IMG/VR virus record: IMGVR_UViG_3300028920_000029
Span: 1 to 64,000 of that record
Source: a virus
Reading direction: 5' to 3' (one strand)
Length of the DNA stretch: 64,000 nt
This document shows, piece by piece, positions 26,429 to 35,740 of the stretch (positions are counted from its first letter, which is position 1; each line of letters starts with the position of its first letter). The position numbers were made by a program, and so were the translations under genes. The notes under the pieces were generated by a model. The model saw nothing but the letters and a program-made list of their open reading frames with translations, was not told the origin of the DNA and ran no database searches.

Positions 26429-26704
26429 ATGGCCAAAAAGCTTAAGAAAACTTTACAGGATATTCTTATAGCTGTGTCAGAAATAAAGAAGCGTGAGTTA
26501 GTCATGACTGTTAATGGAGGTTGTTCCATAAATATTATGATTAGTGGGTCTCCGTCCTCGGAGGATGTACAAAAAGAGATATTAAGTATTGTAAAGGGAC
26601 TTCCAACGACGTCATATACTATATCTGAAGTAATAAGGTATCGTAAGAACTTTACACAAGATAAGAGAGACACTATTACGGAATTAGATATTAAACTAAA
26701 GTGA
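26429..26704 (+). CDS. Hypothetical small protein
   Basis: 91 residues with a helix (KTLQDILIAVSEIKKREL), a beta hairpin (VMTVNGGCSINIMISG), a second helix and a terminal strand (DTITELDIKLK). It looks like a small alpha/beta fold. It lies directly upstream of the fibre-like pair. No family recognised. Confidence 0.6.
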   Translation: MAKKLKKTLQDILIAVSEIKKRELVMTVNGGCSINIMISGSPSSEDVQKEILSIVKGLPTTSYTISEVIRYRKNFTQDKRDTITELDIKLK

Positions 26705-26711
26705 GGATTTA

Positions 26712-28577
26712 ATGGGATTACAGAAGCCACATTTTTCAGTTATAGATGGTACAAAGATATATGTCAATGACCTGGAAAGGCTTTCTGATTATGTGGAAGA
26801 GCTTAGAAAGTTTACTGGACAAGTAGTCAAAGATGGTATTCTTCATGGATTGGCCCTTACGTCATCCGACGGCGTTACTGCGACGTTAGGTACTGGTGCG
26901 GCTATGACAGAGACTGGAGATATAATAGTACTTAATTCTGATGATAGTGATGTAAGTATATCAGTAGCGCTTATAGCGGCCGCGGGTATTCAGGGGCAGA
27001 CTAAGGAGCTATGGTTATATAAGTTTGGTACGGATGACACGTTTACTAAGACAAGGTCTAACATAGGTAGTGGTACAGTAATAGTTGCTGATAAGGATAA
27101 CTGGGCTTTGGAATTAGTAACTCCAGGTACAAACCCACAGCTGCCGTTTCCTAGAGTTAAGATAGCGCAAACTTTGGAATTTAACACCGACCCAAGCGCG
27201 TTTACGTGGAGTAATACTGGAACGTACTTTAATTATTTTTATGCACTTAAGCAATTATCATACTTAAATAAACTTATTAACGGCAGGTATTCTGGAAAAT
27301 TAATTACTGAGGACGGATTGGGAAGTTCCGCCGTTGATACAGACAACATAGTTGACGGCGCTATAACCAATGACAAGGTTAGTGATATTGACGGAAGCAA
27401 GTTCTTAGACAGCAGTATAGACGCAAGTACAAAATTATCGAACGACGAGTTTTCTGGCACCCTTCTTACGGATTATACGTTATCAAGGAGTAAGTTGGAT
27501 AGATCAATTAAAAGAACGGTTAAGATGCCTACGGTACTTGCCATGCCTTATATATCTAATGGTGAGGTTGGTTATTATTCAGTTGATACGTTTGATAAGT
27601 CTACAGGTACTTTTTCAGATTTAATTTTTGCCTTTTGTTTATTTGGGGAAATACCAACCGACATAAGTACAGTAAATTTTGATAACATTGTTTGGGATAA
27701 AACGGTAAAAGATTTTATTGAGGCAAAGTGTACCGCCATAGATCCGAGTGACAACATAGTCTTTTCTAGAGATAGAATAAACGTTACGGAGACAGCTACC
27801 GTAGGTCAGATAGACGTTACTGGAGATGACGCGTATACGTATTCTTCAATAGCGCCAATTTTATCTGATGGATATGGATTTTGGTTGTTGGATCAGTATC
27901 CAAGTGGTGGAGGATATCCTAATGCTATAAAGATTTGCAACTATCTACCTAGGTCATTAGGTTACCCAGACTACATAGACATAATTGGGCAGACTAAGCT
28001 TGCTAGACAGTCTACTTCTACAGAGTTAAATCAGATAAGAAGAACGTTTACTTCGGGAGCTACAACGGCAACTAAGACTCCGATAGCGTTGTTATCTTCT
28101 CATATAGTTCCGCCAGATGGGTATGTTGTGGATAACATCCAGGCCGTACTAGTTATTAACAGCGAGTTTGTTGATAGATGTAGTTGGAAAAAATATCCAG
28201 TATGTTATACGTGGAGCATTCATGATAGATTTTGTTTGGCGCCGCCGTCAAAATCTTGGAATATGCATGACCATACAATATATATTGGTGATGGTTCTAT
28301 GCTCGGGACATATGATAGGGCAATAGTTTCATATAGCGGGTTTGAGGATTTGTTTCATGATAATACCACAGTTCTTGATTTAAGAATAAGTTTACGGTAT
28401 GTGGACCCAACTGACATAGGTAAGTCGCTATCTTCAGGTGGCGCGATATATGACAGCTATTCCACGGACTCAAATCCGTTTTATTTACATATGAGTGTTT
28501 GGAACAGTAAATGGAAAGTGTGGACTTTTATAGATAGGGATGCGTTGCTGGCGGAAGATTCAGCAACTATAGCATAG
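26712..28577 (+). CDS. Fibre/baseplate-like protein, paralogue A
   Basis: 621 residues. The N-terminal domain (about 1-190) reads KPHFSVIDGTKIYVNDLERL..., then ILHGLALTSSDG and GAAMTETGDIIVL, followed by ELWLYKF. This has the layout of phage appendage proteins with a structural base domain. The middle contains DGAITNDKVSDIDGSKFLDS, a repeated short-turn motif common in fibre shafts, and the C-terminal 300 residues are beta-rich with Trp/Tyr. The next gene is clearly its paralogue. Receptor binding or baseplate attachment is inferred. Confidence 0.7.
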   Translation: MGLQKPHFSVIDGTKIYVNDLERLSDYVEELRKFTGQVVKDGILHGLALTSSDGVTATLGTGAAMTETGDIIVLNSDDSDVSISVALIAAAGIQGQTKELWLYKFGTDDTFTKTRSNIGSGTVIVADKDNWALELVTPGTNPQLPFPRVKIAQTLEFNTDPSAFTWSNTGTYFNYFYALKQLSYLNKLINGRYSGKLITEDGLGSSAVDTDNIVDGAITNDKVSDIDGSKFLDSSIDASTKLSNDEFSGTLLTDYTLSRSKLDRSIKRTVKMPTVLAMPYISNGEVGYYSVDTFDKSTGTFSDLIFAFCLFGEIPTDISTVNFDNIVWDKTVKDFIEAKCTAIDPSDNIVFSRDRINVTETATVGQIDVTGDDAYTYSSIAPILSDGYGFWLLDQYPSGGGYPNAIKICNYLPRSLGYPDYIDIIGQTKLARQSTSTELNQIRRTFTSGATTATKTPIALLSSHIVPPDGYVVDNIQAVLVINSEFVDRCSWKKYPVCYTWSIHDRFCLAPPSKSWNMHDHTIYIGDGSMLGTYDRAIVSYSGFEDLFHDNTTVLDLRISLRYVDPTDIGKSLSSGGAIYDSYSTDSNPFYLHMSVWNSKWKVWTFIDRDALLAEDSATIA

Positions 28578-28588
28578 GAGGATAAGAT

Positions 28589-30487
28589 ATGAGTAAAATT
28601 AAACCAAATTTTAGCGCGCTTGATGCCGTTCATCCAAAGAGCGAAGACTTTAAGCGTATGCTAGATTATACGGTAGAGCTGATAGAGTCCTTAGGGCAGA
28701 CGTTTAATCCAGGGATACTATTTGGATTACAACTAAGTGCGATTGACGGGACAACATTAAGCTTGTCTCCTGGCGCCGCCATGTCAGAGAATGGTGATAT
28801 CATAGTTGTGGAGTCTGGGGAAGTTACGCTTCCTATTTCCACTATTGCGCCGTATTTTTTCGGTGAAGATAACTTAGGCGATATATGGTTGTACTACGAC
28901 GAAGCTGGTGGGGTCGTACAGCGAGCAGACCAGGATGGAGTTCTTCAGACGGTAGCATCAAAAAACTTATATACAGTTTCTATGGTGTCGGAGGATGCGA
29001 CAGGTGATTTTGATACTCCGAGAGTAAAGCTTGGTACTACGATTTCTCAGATTGATGATAACAGTCCTACACAATCTCAGCAGCAATTCTTAGATAATTT
29101 TACGTGGTCAAATACCGCTACTTATATAGATTACAGATACGCGTTAGAGAGTTTGACACATACTGGTGAACTAAATTCAGATGGTAAGTATACTGGTCCT
29201 CAGTTAGGGCCAGGTTCCTTGGCTGACGATGCGGTGCAAACCGCTAACATAGCTGATGGAGCGGTAACGAATAATAAGGTATCTTCGAATTCGACGGATG
29301 CCATAGACGGTTCCAAGATAGCTGATGCATCGATAGACGCAAATACTAAGTTGTATAATCTAAATATAAGTGGTGCAATGTTATCAGATTTTACTATTCC
29401 AGAAACTAAGTTGTCCAGGGATACTACTAGGAAGGTAAAGATTCCAAGTTGGGTAATATTACCTACGGCTGTAATCTCTGGAGGAAGTCAGATACCGTCG
29501 TATGCCGCGCTGAAGTGGTATAACGACGATACAAACAACTTTATATCCAGGCAGGATTTTCAGGACTTTAATGGAGACCAGTTAAACTCTCAGCATGAGG
29601 ATTGGCTTACAGTATATAGTGCTGGAAATATAAATCCAGATAATAATATACTATTTAGTCATGAGGCTATATCGGCCACAACGGATCCGTACCTTATATT
29701 GTTTGGAAGGACAGATTGTTGGGGCAGTGCTGGAAATTCTTATCCAGAGTATGCTAAGATTAGTAACTACCTAGCCGCAGGTTTAGGTTATCCAGGGTCT
29801 ATAGAGCTTGAGGGTATATGGCCGTTTGTGCGACCACTTTATAATACTCAATTTTCTGGTAACTGGGGATACACGCCATACATTATACCTCCAGATGGAT
29901 ACGTTATAGATAGCATAATATGTAATCTATCCACAGTAGACTTCGTTAGTGGGGCTTCAGTTGCGGATCCTTACTATGCGCCGTTAGTTGAGGTAGAACC
30001 TTTACACGGTCCAAATTGGTGGACGTGGGCTGGTTCTTGGAACTTATCTGTGGCTAATAGGATGTTGAATACAAAAACGTTAGTAGGTACCAAAGGAAGG
30101 GCTATTGTAGGACATTGGGGAGTAGCTAATTGGGGAGGAAACAGTTCGCCAGTTGCTGGAGTGTTTACATCTGGTGTAAACATTAACATAAAGTTGAGGT
30201 ATGTTGACCCTAACGATGCTACTACAGATAATCCTTATGGTATAGGATTTAATGTTAGTGATGCTAATAGTAGCACCGTAACGTTTACTGATTTTGATTC
30301 TGGGGATTACTCAGATCCAAATACTTTACCGTTCTATTTGCAGCAAAAAGTAAATAATAAGGGTACGTCGGATGGGACCATCTCTGGCCCAGAGGATGGA
30401 GAAACGTCCACCAGTTCGTCTTCAGTACTCAATAGTAGGCAACCTACTAAGATGTGGAGTTTTATCGATAGGAATTCATTAATTTAA
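28589..30487 (+). CDS. Fibre/baseplate-like protein, paralogue B
   Basis: 632 residues, paralogous to the gene before it. Matching landmarks are KPNFSALDAVHPKSEDFKRM, ILFGLQLSAIDG, GAAMSENGDIIVV, FTWSNTATYIDYRYALESL, IADGAVTNNKVSSNS and DGSKIADASID. The C-termini also both end in MWSFIDR or VWTFIDRD. Divergence is greatest in the middle and C-terminal part, as expected for receptor-binding variants. AGGAGGATAAGAT precedes the start. Confidence 0.7.
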   Translation: MSKIKPNFSALDAVHPKSEDFKRMLDYTVELIESLGQTFNPGILFGLQLSAIDGTTLSLSPGAAMSENGDIIVVESGEVTLPISTIAPYFFGEDNLGDIWLYYDEAGGVVQRADQDGVLQTVASKNLYTVSMVSEDATGDFDTPRVKLGTTISQIDDNSPTQSQQQFLDNFTWSNTATYIDYRYALESLTHTGELNSDGKYTGPQLGPGSLADDAVQTANIADGAVTNNKVSSNSTDAIDGSKIADASIDANTKLYNLNISGAMLSDFTIPETKLSRDTTRKVKIPSWVILPTAVISGGSQIPSYAALKWYNDDTNNFISRQDFQDFNGDQLNSQHEDWLTVYSAGNINPDNNILFSHEAISATTDPYLILFGRTDCWGSAGNSYPEYAKISNYLAAGLGYPGSIELEGIWPFVRPLYNTQFSGNWGYTPYIIPPDGYVIDSIICNLSTVDFVSGASVADPYYAPLVEVEPLHGPNWWTWAGSWNLSVANRMLNTKTLVGTKGRAIVGHWGVANWGGNSSPVAGVFTSGVNINIKLRYVDPNDATTDNPYGIGFNVSDANSSTVTFTDFDSGDYSDPNTLPFYLQQKVNNKGTSDGTISGPEDGETSTSSSSVLNSRQPTKMWSFIDRNSLI

Positions 30488-30501
30488 TTGGGAGGATTTT
30501 A

Positions 30502-30681
30502 ATGGAAAAAGAAAAGGCAATTAAGGATTTAAAAGATACTAAGGAAAAGTTAAAAAATTTCGTTCCGAAGGAATGTGAGATATATAGTCGCGTAGTGGGA
30601 TACTACAGGCCTATTAAGCAATGGAATCCTGGTAAGCAGGAAGAATGGAAAGACAGGGTAACGTACGAGAATTTAGACTAA
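30502..30681 (+). CDS. Mini NrdD-like protein (C-terminal motif of anaerobic ribonucleotide reductase)
   Basis: 59 residues from an ATG six bases after GGGAGG. After a Lys/Glu-rich helix comes C25EIYSRVVGYYRPIKQW (25-41), then NPGKQEEWKDR (42-52). This matches the CEVYSRVVGYxRPVxxWNxGKxEEFxDR segment near the C-terminus of class III (NrdD) reductases. The glycyl-radical loop and the Zn-binding Cys pairs of full NrdD are absent, so it cannot be a reductase by itself. No other nrd gene is in the window. Standalone ORFs of this type exist elsewhere, and their role is unknown to me. Confidence 0.7.
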   Translation: MEKEKAIKDLKDTKEKLKNFVPKECEIYSRVVGYYRPIKQWNPGKQEEWKDRVTYENLD

Positions 30682-30694
30682 AGGTGGAGAGTTA

Positions 30695-31192
30695 ATGGAA
30701 ATGAAAAAGCTTATAGTGTTAGTAATAGTTTTTTGGGCTATTATGTTTCTATTTGTAGCCTTAACTAAAGCAGGGGCTGTGGATATTGGTGGAGATATAG
30801 GAGAGATAGAGAAAACTCCAGTAGTTAAACCTACGCAAGTAGTTAAACCTACAGTCATACCTACGGCAACTCCAACCCCAACCCCCATACCAACACCATT
30901 TTATACCATTGTAAAGTATACAACGTCAACAGATATAAAGTATACGGCATTGCTGGCAGAACCCATTTATACCGAAAAAATGCTTTCTGTTAATCCTATA
31001 GTGTCTAAAGCTATATCAGCGTACCCAATTTCATCTGGGTTTGAGTATAGTGAAGATAAAAAAACTTCTTATGTTACATCAAAAATTGAGAGTAGGTATA
31101 AGTCTCTGTTTGAAAAAATGAAGCTTACGCCAGTTAATAACATTACAGAGGTATACTATAAGCCCACACCAACAGTGACGGTGGTAAAATGA
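30695..31192 (+). CDS. Membrane-anchored Pro/Thr-rich protein
   Basis: 165 residues. The segment MKKLIVLVIVFWAIMFLFVA (from residue 3) is an uncleaved signal anchor or signal peptide. A linker VKPTQVVKPTVIPTATPTPT and an extracytoplasmic domain of about 85 residues with Tyr/Ser/Lys follow. The C-terminus returns to KPTPTVTVVK. It opens the export cassette. Its stop overlaps the next start (ATGA), suggesting coupled synthesis. Likely exposed on the outside of the membrane. Function unknown. Confidence 0.65.
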   Translation: MEMKKLIVLVIVFWAIMFLFVALTKAGAVDIGGDIGEIEKTPVVKPTQVVKPTVIPTATPTPTPIPTPFYTIVKYTTSTDIKYTALLAEPIYTEKMLSVNPIVSKAISAYPISSGFEYSEDKKTSYVTSKIESRYKSLFEKMKLTPVNNITEVYYKPTPTVTVVK

Positions 31193-33012
31193 AACGAATA
31201 CTAACTATACTAACCATACTTTTACTACTTCCTTTATCGGCGTACTCTGCGACAGCTACTTGGCCAGAAGACGTAGTGGGTGTATGGGAATTTGAGGGAG
31301 ACGGAACCGATGATATAGGAGATATTGGAGATTTTGCCACGTATGGAGTAGGACCACAATTTAATACTTCGGTTGTTAAATATGGGACGTACTCTTATCA
31401 AACAAATGGGACTGGGTCCTATTACTTCTCAAATGACCAGTATACAAACTTAGCGGCGCTTGACCCAATAACAATTGAAGGATGGTGGAGATACGGGACA
31501 AACAATTCAAGTTTTTGGAAAATATGGTTAAAAGGAAATTGGGATTCAACTAGTGGTTTATATTGGATGCGAGGCGGTTATGGTTTATGGCCAGCTAGTG
31601 AAACAACCCTTTTTTGCACCCACTTTAACTGGAGGACTCCCGCGGGTCCTTCGGCAGATACTTGGGCTCATATATCGGCTCAATGGGATAGCGTAAGTCA
31701 AGTAGGCTCAATATATTTAGACGGCGTGAAGGTTGGAGATTGGACAGGTCAAGCAACAAACCCTTTTGCCTGTTATACAAGCAATAATTTTTTAGGGTGT
31801 AATACTAATGGAGCTAACTCAGCTACTGACGTTTATCTTGATAGAATAGTGGTTAGTAACGCACTAAGAAACGGTGTAGAAACAACACCCGAAGTTACGA
31901 CACCCACGGTTACTGAGACAGTAACTCAAACAGTAACTCAGACAGTAACCAAGACTATAACGTGTACGTGTACTCAGACAGTAACCAAAACGGTAACACC
32001 CACATATACGGTTACTAAGACTTCTACAGCAACACGAACGATAACTCCCACTTATACGGCTACGCCTACGGCTACTCCGACAGCTACAGTAAGTCACACA
32101 TTTACAGCTACGCCTACATTTACTCCTCAACCAACACTTATTATAGCAAAATCACAGAGTTCTGGTAGTATTTCTAATGGAGATACGTTTACATACTACA
32201 TTAATTGGGAAATTACTGGTAGTTCTACAGGTATTACAATACGCGATATTTACGACGCGTCTAAGATAGACTTTTTAGCGGCTTCACCAGTACCGACTAT
32301 TATTGCGACCACCCAAATAGTTTGGGATTTAGGTGAACAGCACGATACTGCAGGTGGTATAACGTTTACGGCAAGAGCGAAGGTAGGAACAGGTACGTTT
32401 TCTAACGTATCTAGAATAGAGGTTGCTTCCGCGCCAGTATTTCCGTCCGCAGAAATTACCGTAGGGTTTAATACTCCAACATTTACCGCTACTCCAACGT
32501 ATACTGTAACTCCTACACATACTATTTCACAGACGCATACAGTCTCTCCTACGCACACAGTAACAGAGTCTCATACGGCGTCGCCCACTATATCAAATAC
32601 GCATACCATAACGCCTACGATAACAGAGACCGTAACACTTACTCCGACCTTAACGATAACTATGACACATACGGTGACACCCACATGTACAGCCACACCA
32701 ACAATAAATTTAACTCCGCACTACTACTATAGTAGTTTAGATTACTTAGCGCACCCACAAAAGGTTAAGGTTACTACAACCACTGGAACAAAGATAATGG
32801 AGCATCCGTGGGCTGGCGGTATAGTTTCAGTCGGTATAGCTCAACTGAGGTCTGGTCCGTTGTCACCAGCAGTGGCAGTGGATGTTCAGATAAGGACATT
32901 TAATACATACACAGAGTTTAAGATAGTAGATAGTTCTGGGGATACGGTGGATTGTTCTTCAGTGAATGCTATACTAGAATACTTCGCCATACGCGAAAGG
33001 AATGAATTCTAA
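31189..33012 (+). CDS. Exported protein with LamG-like domain, Thr-rich stalks and shared C-terminal domain
   Basis: 607 residues. A cleavable signal peptide spans 1-20/21 (ends AYSA). A LamG/concanavalin-like domain (about 22-225) contains GVWEFEGDG, TIEGWWRYG and SIYLDGVKVGDW. Then come a Thr-rich stalk (about 230-315), a DUF11-like beta sandwich (SGSISNGDTFTYYINWEI), a second TPT/THT stalk (about 425-510) and a C-terminal beta domain ending VDCSSVNAILEYFAIRE. That end domain recurs in the genes at 33422 and 35737. A cell-surface or virion-surface adhesin-like role is inferred. Confidence 0.75.
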   Translation: MKRILTILTILLLLPLSAYSATATWPEDVVGVWEFEGDGTDDIGDIGDFATYGVGPQFNTSVVKYGTYSYQTNGTGSYYFSNDQYTNLAALDPITIEGWWRYGTNNSSFWKIWLKGNWDSTSGLYWMRGGYGLWPASETTLFCTHFNWRTPAGPSADTWAHISAQWDSVSQVGSIYLDGVKVGDWTGQATNPFACYTSNNFLGCNTNGANSATDVYLDRIVVSNALRNGVETTPEVTTPTVTETVTQTVTQTVTKTITCTCTQTVTKTVTPTYTVTKTSTATRTITPTYTATPTATPTATVSHTFTATPTFTPQPTLIIAKSQSSGSISNGDTFTYYINWEITGSSTGITIRDIYDASKIDFLAASPVPTIIATTQIVWDLGEQHDTAGGITFTARAKVGTGTFSNVSRIEVASAPVFPSAEITVGFNTPTFTATPTYTVTPTHTISQTHTVSPTHTVTESHTASPTISNTHTITPTITETVTLTPTLTITMTHTVTPTCTATPTINLTPHYYYSSLDYLAHPQKVKVTTTTGTKIMEHPWAGGIVSVGIAQLRSGPLSPAVAVDVQIRTFNTYTEFKIVDSSGDTVDCSSVNAILEYFAIRERNEF

Positions 33013-33422
33013 TGACTACTTTAGAAGAAAAGTTTAAGCTTATAAAGTTGGGTGCAGAAACATTTAGGGCTGTACTTTTAGATATAGGAATTATACTAGG
33101 TATCTTGGGAGCCCTAGCACAGGGTGGAGACCTGGTATTAAAGAAGGTAAACTTTGGTAGTGGCGGTATAGATGTAGCGTACGAGGCTAAAGAAAGGAAA
33201 ACCGTTAAGTTGGAGGCTATTAGGATTGAGGGGGCTGGTACAGGTTCTACGGACAAGAAGTTAAGGTTAATGCACCCAGATAAACTAAAACAGTTATCGC
33301 TTAAGAATAAGAAAGAGCAGGATATGATAACGCTTAGAAATTGGATTTTCGGTATAATGATGTTAGGACTACTAGGATTATTTTTTAGGAAGAAAAAGAA
33401 AAGAAAAGTGGAGTATCTGTAA
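33012..33422 (+). CDS. Two-helix membrane protein
   Basis: 136 residues. One hydrophobic segment lies at about 20-40 (AVLLDIGIILGILGALAQGG) and a second at about 108-124 (WIFGIMMLGLLGLFF), followed by RKKKKRK. Between them is a charged soluble region. The topology would suit an anchor or accessory for the exported proteins, or a holin-like role. I cannot decide. Starts and stops overlap both neighbours by one base. A TTCGGTATAAT motif lies inside it, 64 bases before the next start. Confidence 0.65.
   Translation: MTTLEEKFKLIKLGAETFRAVLLDIGIILGILGALAQGGDLVLKKVNFGSGGIDVAYEAKERKTVKLEAIRIEGAGTGSTDKKLRLMHPDKLKQLSLKNKKEQDMITLRNWIFGIMMLGLLGLFFRKKKKRKVEYL
33348..33358 (+). promoter_or_regulatory. 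Possible internal promoter motif TTCGGTATAAT
   Basis: An intragenic copy of the motif seen at both sides of the divergent control region, 64 bases upstream of the exported-protein gene at 33422. It also encodes part of a transmembrane helix, so chance is possible. Confidence 0.25.
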
Positions 33423-35740
33423 TGAAGAAATTATTATTAGGAGTTATGTTACTCCTACTCAGTACCCAGATATTTGCGGCCGCTGCATATGATACCGTAT
33501 CATTTACGCAGGGAACCAATAGTACGTTTACATTTTCACATACCTGTACAGGTAATGACCTAGTACTTTTAGTATTTGTTACAATGGAACGGCAAACACA
33601 AACAGTAAGTTCTATAACTTATAATGGGGACGCCCTCACATTTGTTCGTAGGGATACCACAGCTGTAAACACCGATATTACACAGGAAGTGTGGAAAAAG
33701 GTAGACCCAGCTACTGGCGCTAACGATATAGTGGTTACCCTAACTGGTAGTGTTGATACGGTTATCGGGGCACAGAGTTATACGGGTGTATCCGATGTTG
33801 GGGCTAATACTGGAAATGCAGGTGCCTCACCCACCAATGCTTTATCCACAACTATTACAACAACTGCCGATAATTCTTATTTAGTTGGAGTTGTCGCACA
33901 AGAAAGGGGCGGCGTTACAATAACTATGTATCCAGATATGCAGCTACGTTATGCGGTACAAACGGGAGGGGGCGTGGGGGATATGTATGGTTCAGGATTT
34001 GACAGATTAGTAACTTCTACAGGAGATTATATTTTAGGATTTACAAGTAGCTCAGCTGTAGGTAGCGCTATATCCGCAGTAGAGTTATTAGAGTTTATAG
34101 CTACCCCAACAGTAACTCCAACAATAACAGAAACCTTTGAAGATACCTTGACAGTAACTCCGACTGTAACACCGACGCGTACAAATACGCCAGATTGGAC
34201 ACGTACAATAACACCGACGCTCACGATTACGCCCTATTGTTCTTTATATTACGGAGGTACTGGGTTAGATAGATTTACGGATTCATTAGTGGACTCGCGT
34301 ACAAACGAGCAGGTAATAGTAGGGTACTCAGATTCGGAGGGATATGGGGATTCTGATGTGTGGATAAGGTGGCAGGATTTGGATGGTACGCTCCTAGAAG
34401 AAAAGTTTATAGGCGGAACAGAATTTGATGCTGCTTACGCAATTTCTGAGCACCCCACCGATGGCTGGGTACTTGTTGGGCAAACCGATTCTTTTGGGGT
34501 AACGGGACAAAATATATACGTAGTTAGGGTTAACGCAGAGTATAATGTGGTATGGCAAAAATATTATGGCGCTAGCGGTAACGCTAGAGGGGCGCACATA
34601 AAAGAAATAACATCTGATGGAGAAATAACGGGGTACGTTATAGTCGGGTACACCAACGATTTTACTTCTGGGAATTTAGACGCGTATATAATTATAACAG
34701 ATGTAGAGGGTAACTGTACTAACTCACATACGTATGGCAGTACTTGGGACGATGAATTTACGTCGGTAGAATACCATGAGGACGAAAATCATTTCCATAT
34801 TACGGGATATAAATCTGTAGCCTCAGATAACAAGGATGGGTGGGTGGCTGTTATTGACGCGACGTCGTTAGCAATACTTGATGAGAATACGTATGGTGGT
34901 GACGGAAACGACGTAATATATGATTGGGATACTTCTGAAGAAGATCCAGACGTTTCGTATTGCTATGGAACTTATACTAATAGTAGTTTAGACTTTTGGT
35001 TTTTACGAGTTGGAACAGAGTCTTTGAGTTTATTAAGTTCACATACTTATGGTGGTAGTGGTGTGGAATACGGTTATAGGGGTGTTGAACTTAACGGAAA
35101 TATATATATTTCGGGGAGTACCAGTTCTTATGGCGCAGGAGGGTTAGACGCGTATGTTGTTTGGGCAGAGACAGATGGTACTGAACTACGAACTTGGACT
35201 TTTGGGGGACCAAACGATGACGAAATTTATGATTATATTACTATAAACGCACCTATTGGAGAGATACACGCTTACGGATATACAGAATCGTACGGTTCTG
35301 GTCAGGCAGACGGTTGGATTTTATGTGGGCTTGATCCGCAATTTCCACAAATACCTTTTACCGCTACTGCGACAGCGACATTTACCTCAACTGTTACGCC
35401 GTCACCAACTATAACTCCTACGGCTACAATAACGCCAGGATCAATACTTATGACTAGTGTGCACTCAAAGATGCTACACGTTACTATAGACACCGAAGGC
35501 GGTACTGGTACCGCAACATGGCAAGGGCAATTTCCGTGGACTTGGTTTAACACGTACCCGTTTATACAGTACGTAAGTATGCCAGCAGATTCTATGGTAA
35601 AAAGGAATTATACATATTTAAGTAACACGTTGTCGTTTAGCGTGGTTGACATATCAGACGGCATTACTCCAGTAGACTGTTCGTCTACTAACGCAGTATT
35701 TGACGTTTTGATATTAGCCCCATTGGAGACTAGAGAATGA
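33422..35740 (+). CDS. Exported beta-propeller-like protein with Thr-rich stalk and shared C-terminal domain
   Basis: 772 residues. The signal peptide is MKKLLLGVMLLLLSTQIFAA. A beta-sandwich domain spans about 21-225. A Thr/Pro stalk (about 225-275: TPTVTPTRTNTP) follows. About seven repeats of the SBBP or propeller type come next, with recurring YGGTGLD, IVGYSDSEGYGDSD, TYGGDGNDV and SYGAGGLDAYV words. A short second stalk and the C-terminal domain ending FSVVDISDGITPVDCSSTNA complete it. Repeat spacing of about 50 residues suggests a closed propeller. Overlaps the next gene by four bases (ATGA). Confidence 0.75.
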   Translation: MKKLLLGVMLLLLSTQIFAAAAYDTVSFTQGTNSTFTFSHTCTGNDLVLLVFVTMERQTQTVSSITYNGDALTFVRRDTTAVNTDITQEVWKKVDPATGANDIVVTLTGSVDTVIGAQSYTGVSDVGANTGNAGASPTNALSTTITTTADNSYLVGVVAQERGGVTITMYPDMQLRYAVQTGGGVGDMYGSGFDRLVTSTGDYILGFTSSSAVGSAISAVELLEFIATPTVTPTITETFEDTLTVTPTVTPTRTNTPDWTRTITPTLTITPYCSLYYGGTGLDRFTDSLVDSRTNEQVIVGYSDSEGYGDSDVWIRWQDLDGTLLEEKFIGGTEFDAAYAISEHPTDGWVLVGQTDSFGVTGQNIYVVRVNAEYNVVWQKYYGASGNARGAHIKEITSDGEITGYVIVGYTNDFTSGNLDAYIIITDVEGNCTNSHTYGSTWDDEFTSVEYHEDENHFHITGYKSVASDNKDGWVAVIDATSLAILDENTYGGDGNDVIYDWDTSEEDPDVSYCYGTYTNSSLDFWFLRVGTESLSLLSSHTYGGSGVEYGYRGVELNGNIYISGSTSSYGAGGLDAYVVWAETDGTELRTWTFGGPNDDEIYDYITINAPIGEIHAYGYTESYGSGQADGWILCGLDPQFPQIPFTATATATFTSTVTPSPTITPTATITPGSILMTSVHSKMLHVTIDTEGGTGTATWQGQFPWTWFNTYPFIQYVSMPADSMVKRNYTYLSNTLSFSVVDISDGITPVDCSSTNAVFDVLILAPLETRE

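Noticed and set aside
26712-30487. Diversity-generating retroelement acting on the duplicated fibre genes
   Set aside because: No reverse transcriptase and no template/variable repeat pair are visible. Ordinary duplication explains the pair.
31864-32130. Leftward Cys/Arg/Ser-rich open frame in the export cassette
   Set aside because: It is the reverse reading of the Thr-rich stalk repeats (ACN/GTN codons) and not an independent gene.
31900-32700. Apparent short DNA repeats (ACAGTAACT-like) suggesting a CRISPR or satellite
   Set aside because: The repeats are irregular, in frame, and encode Thr-rich stalks. There are no conserved repeat-spacer units.
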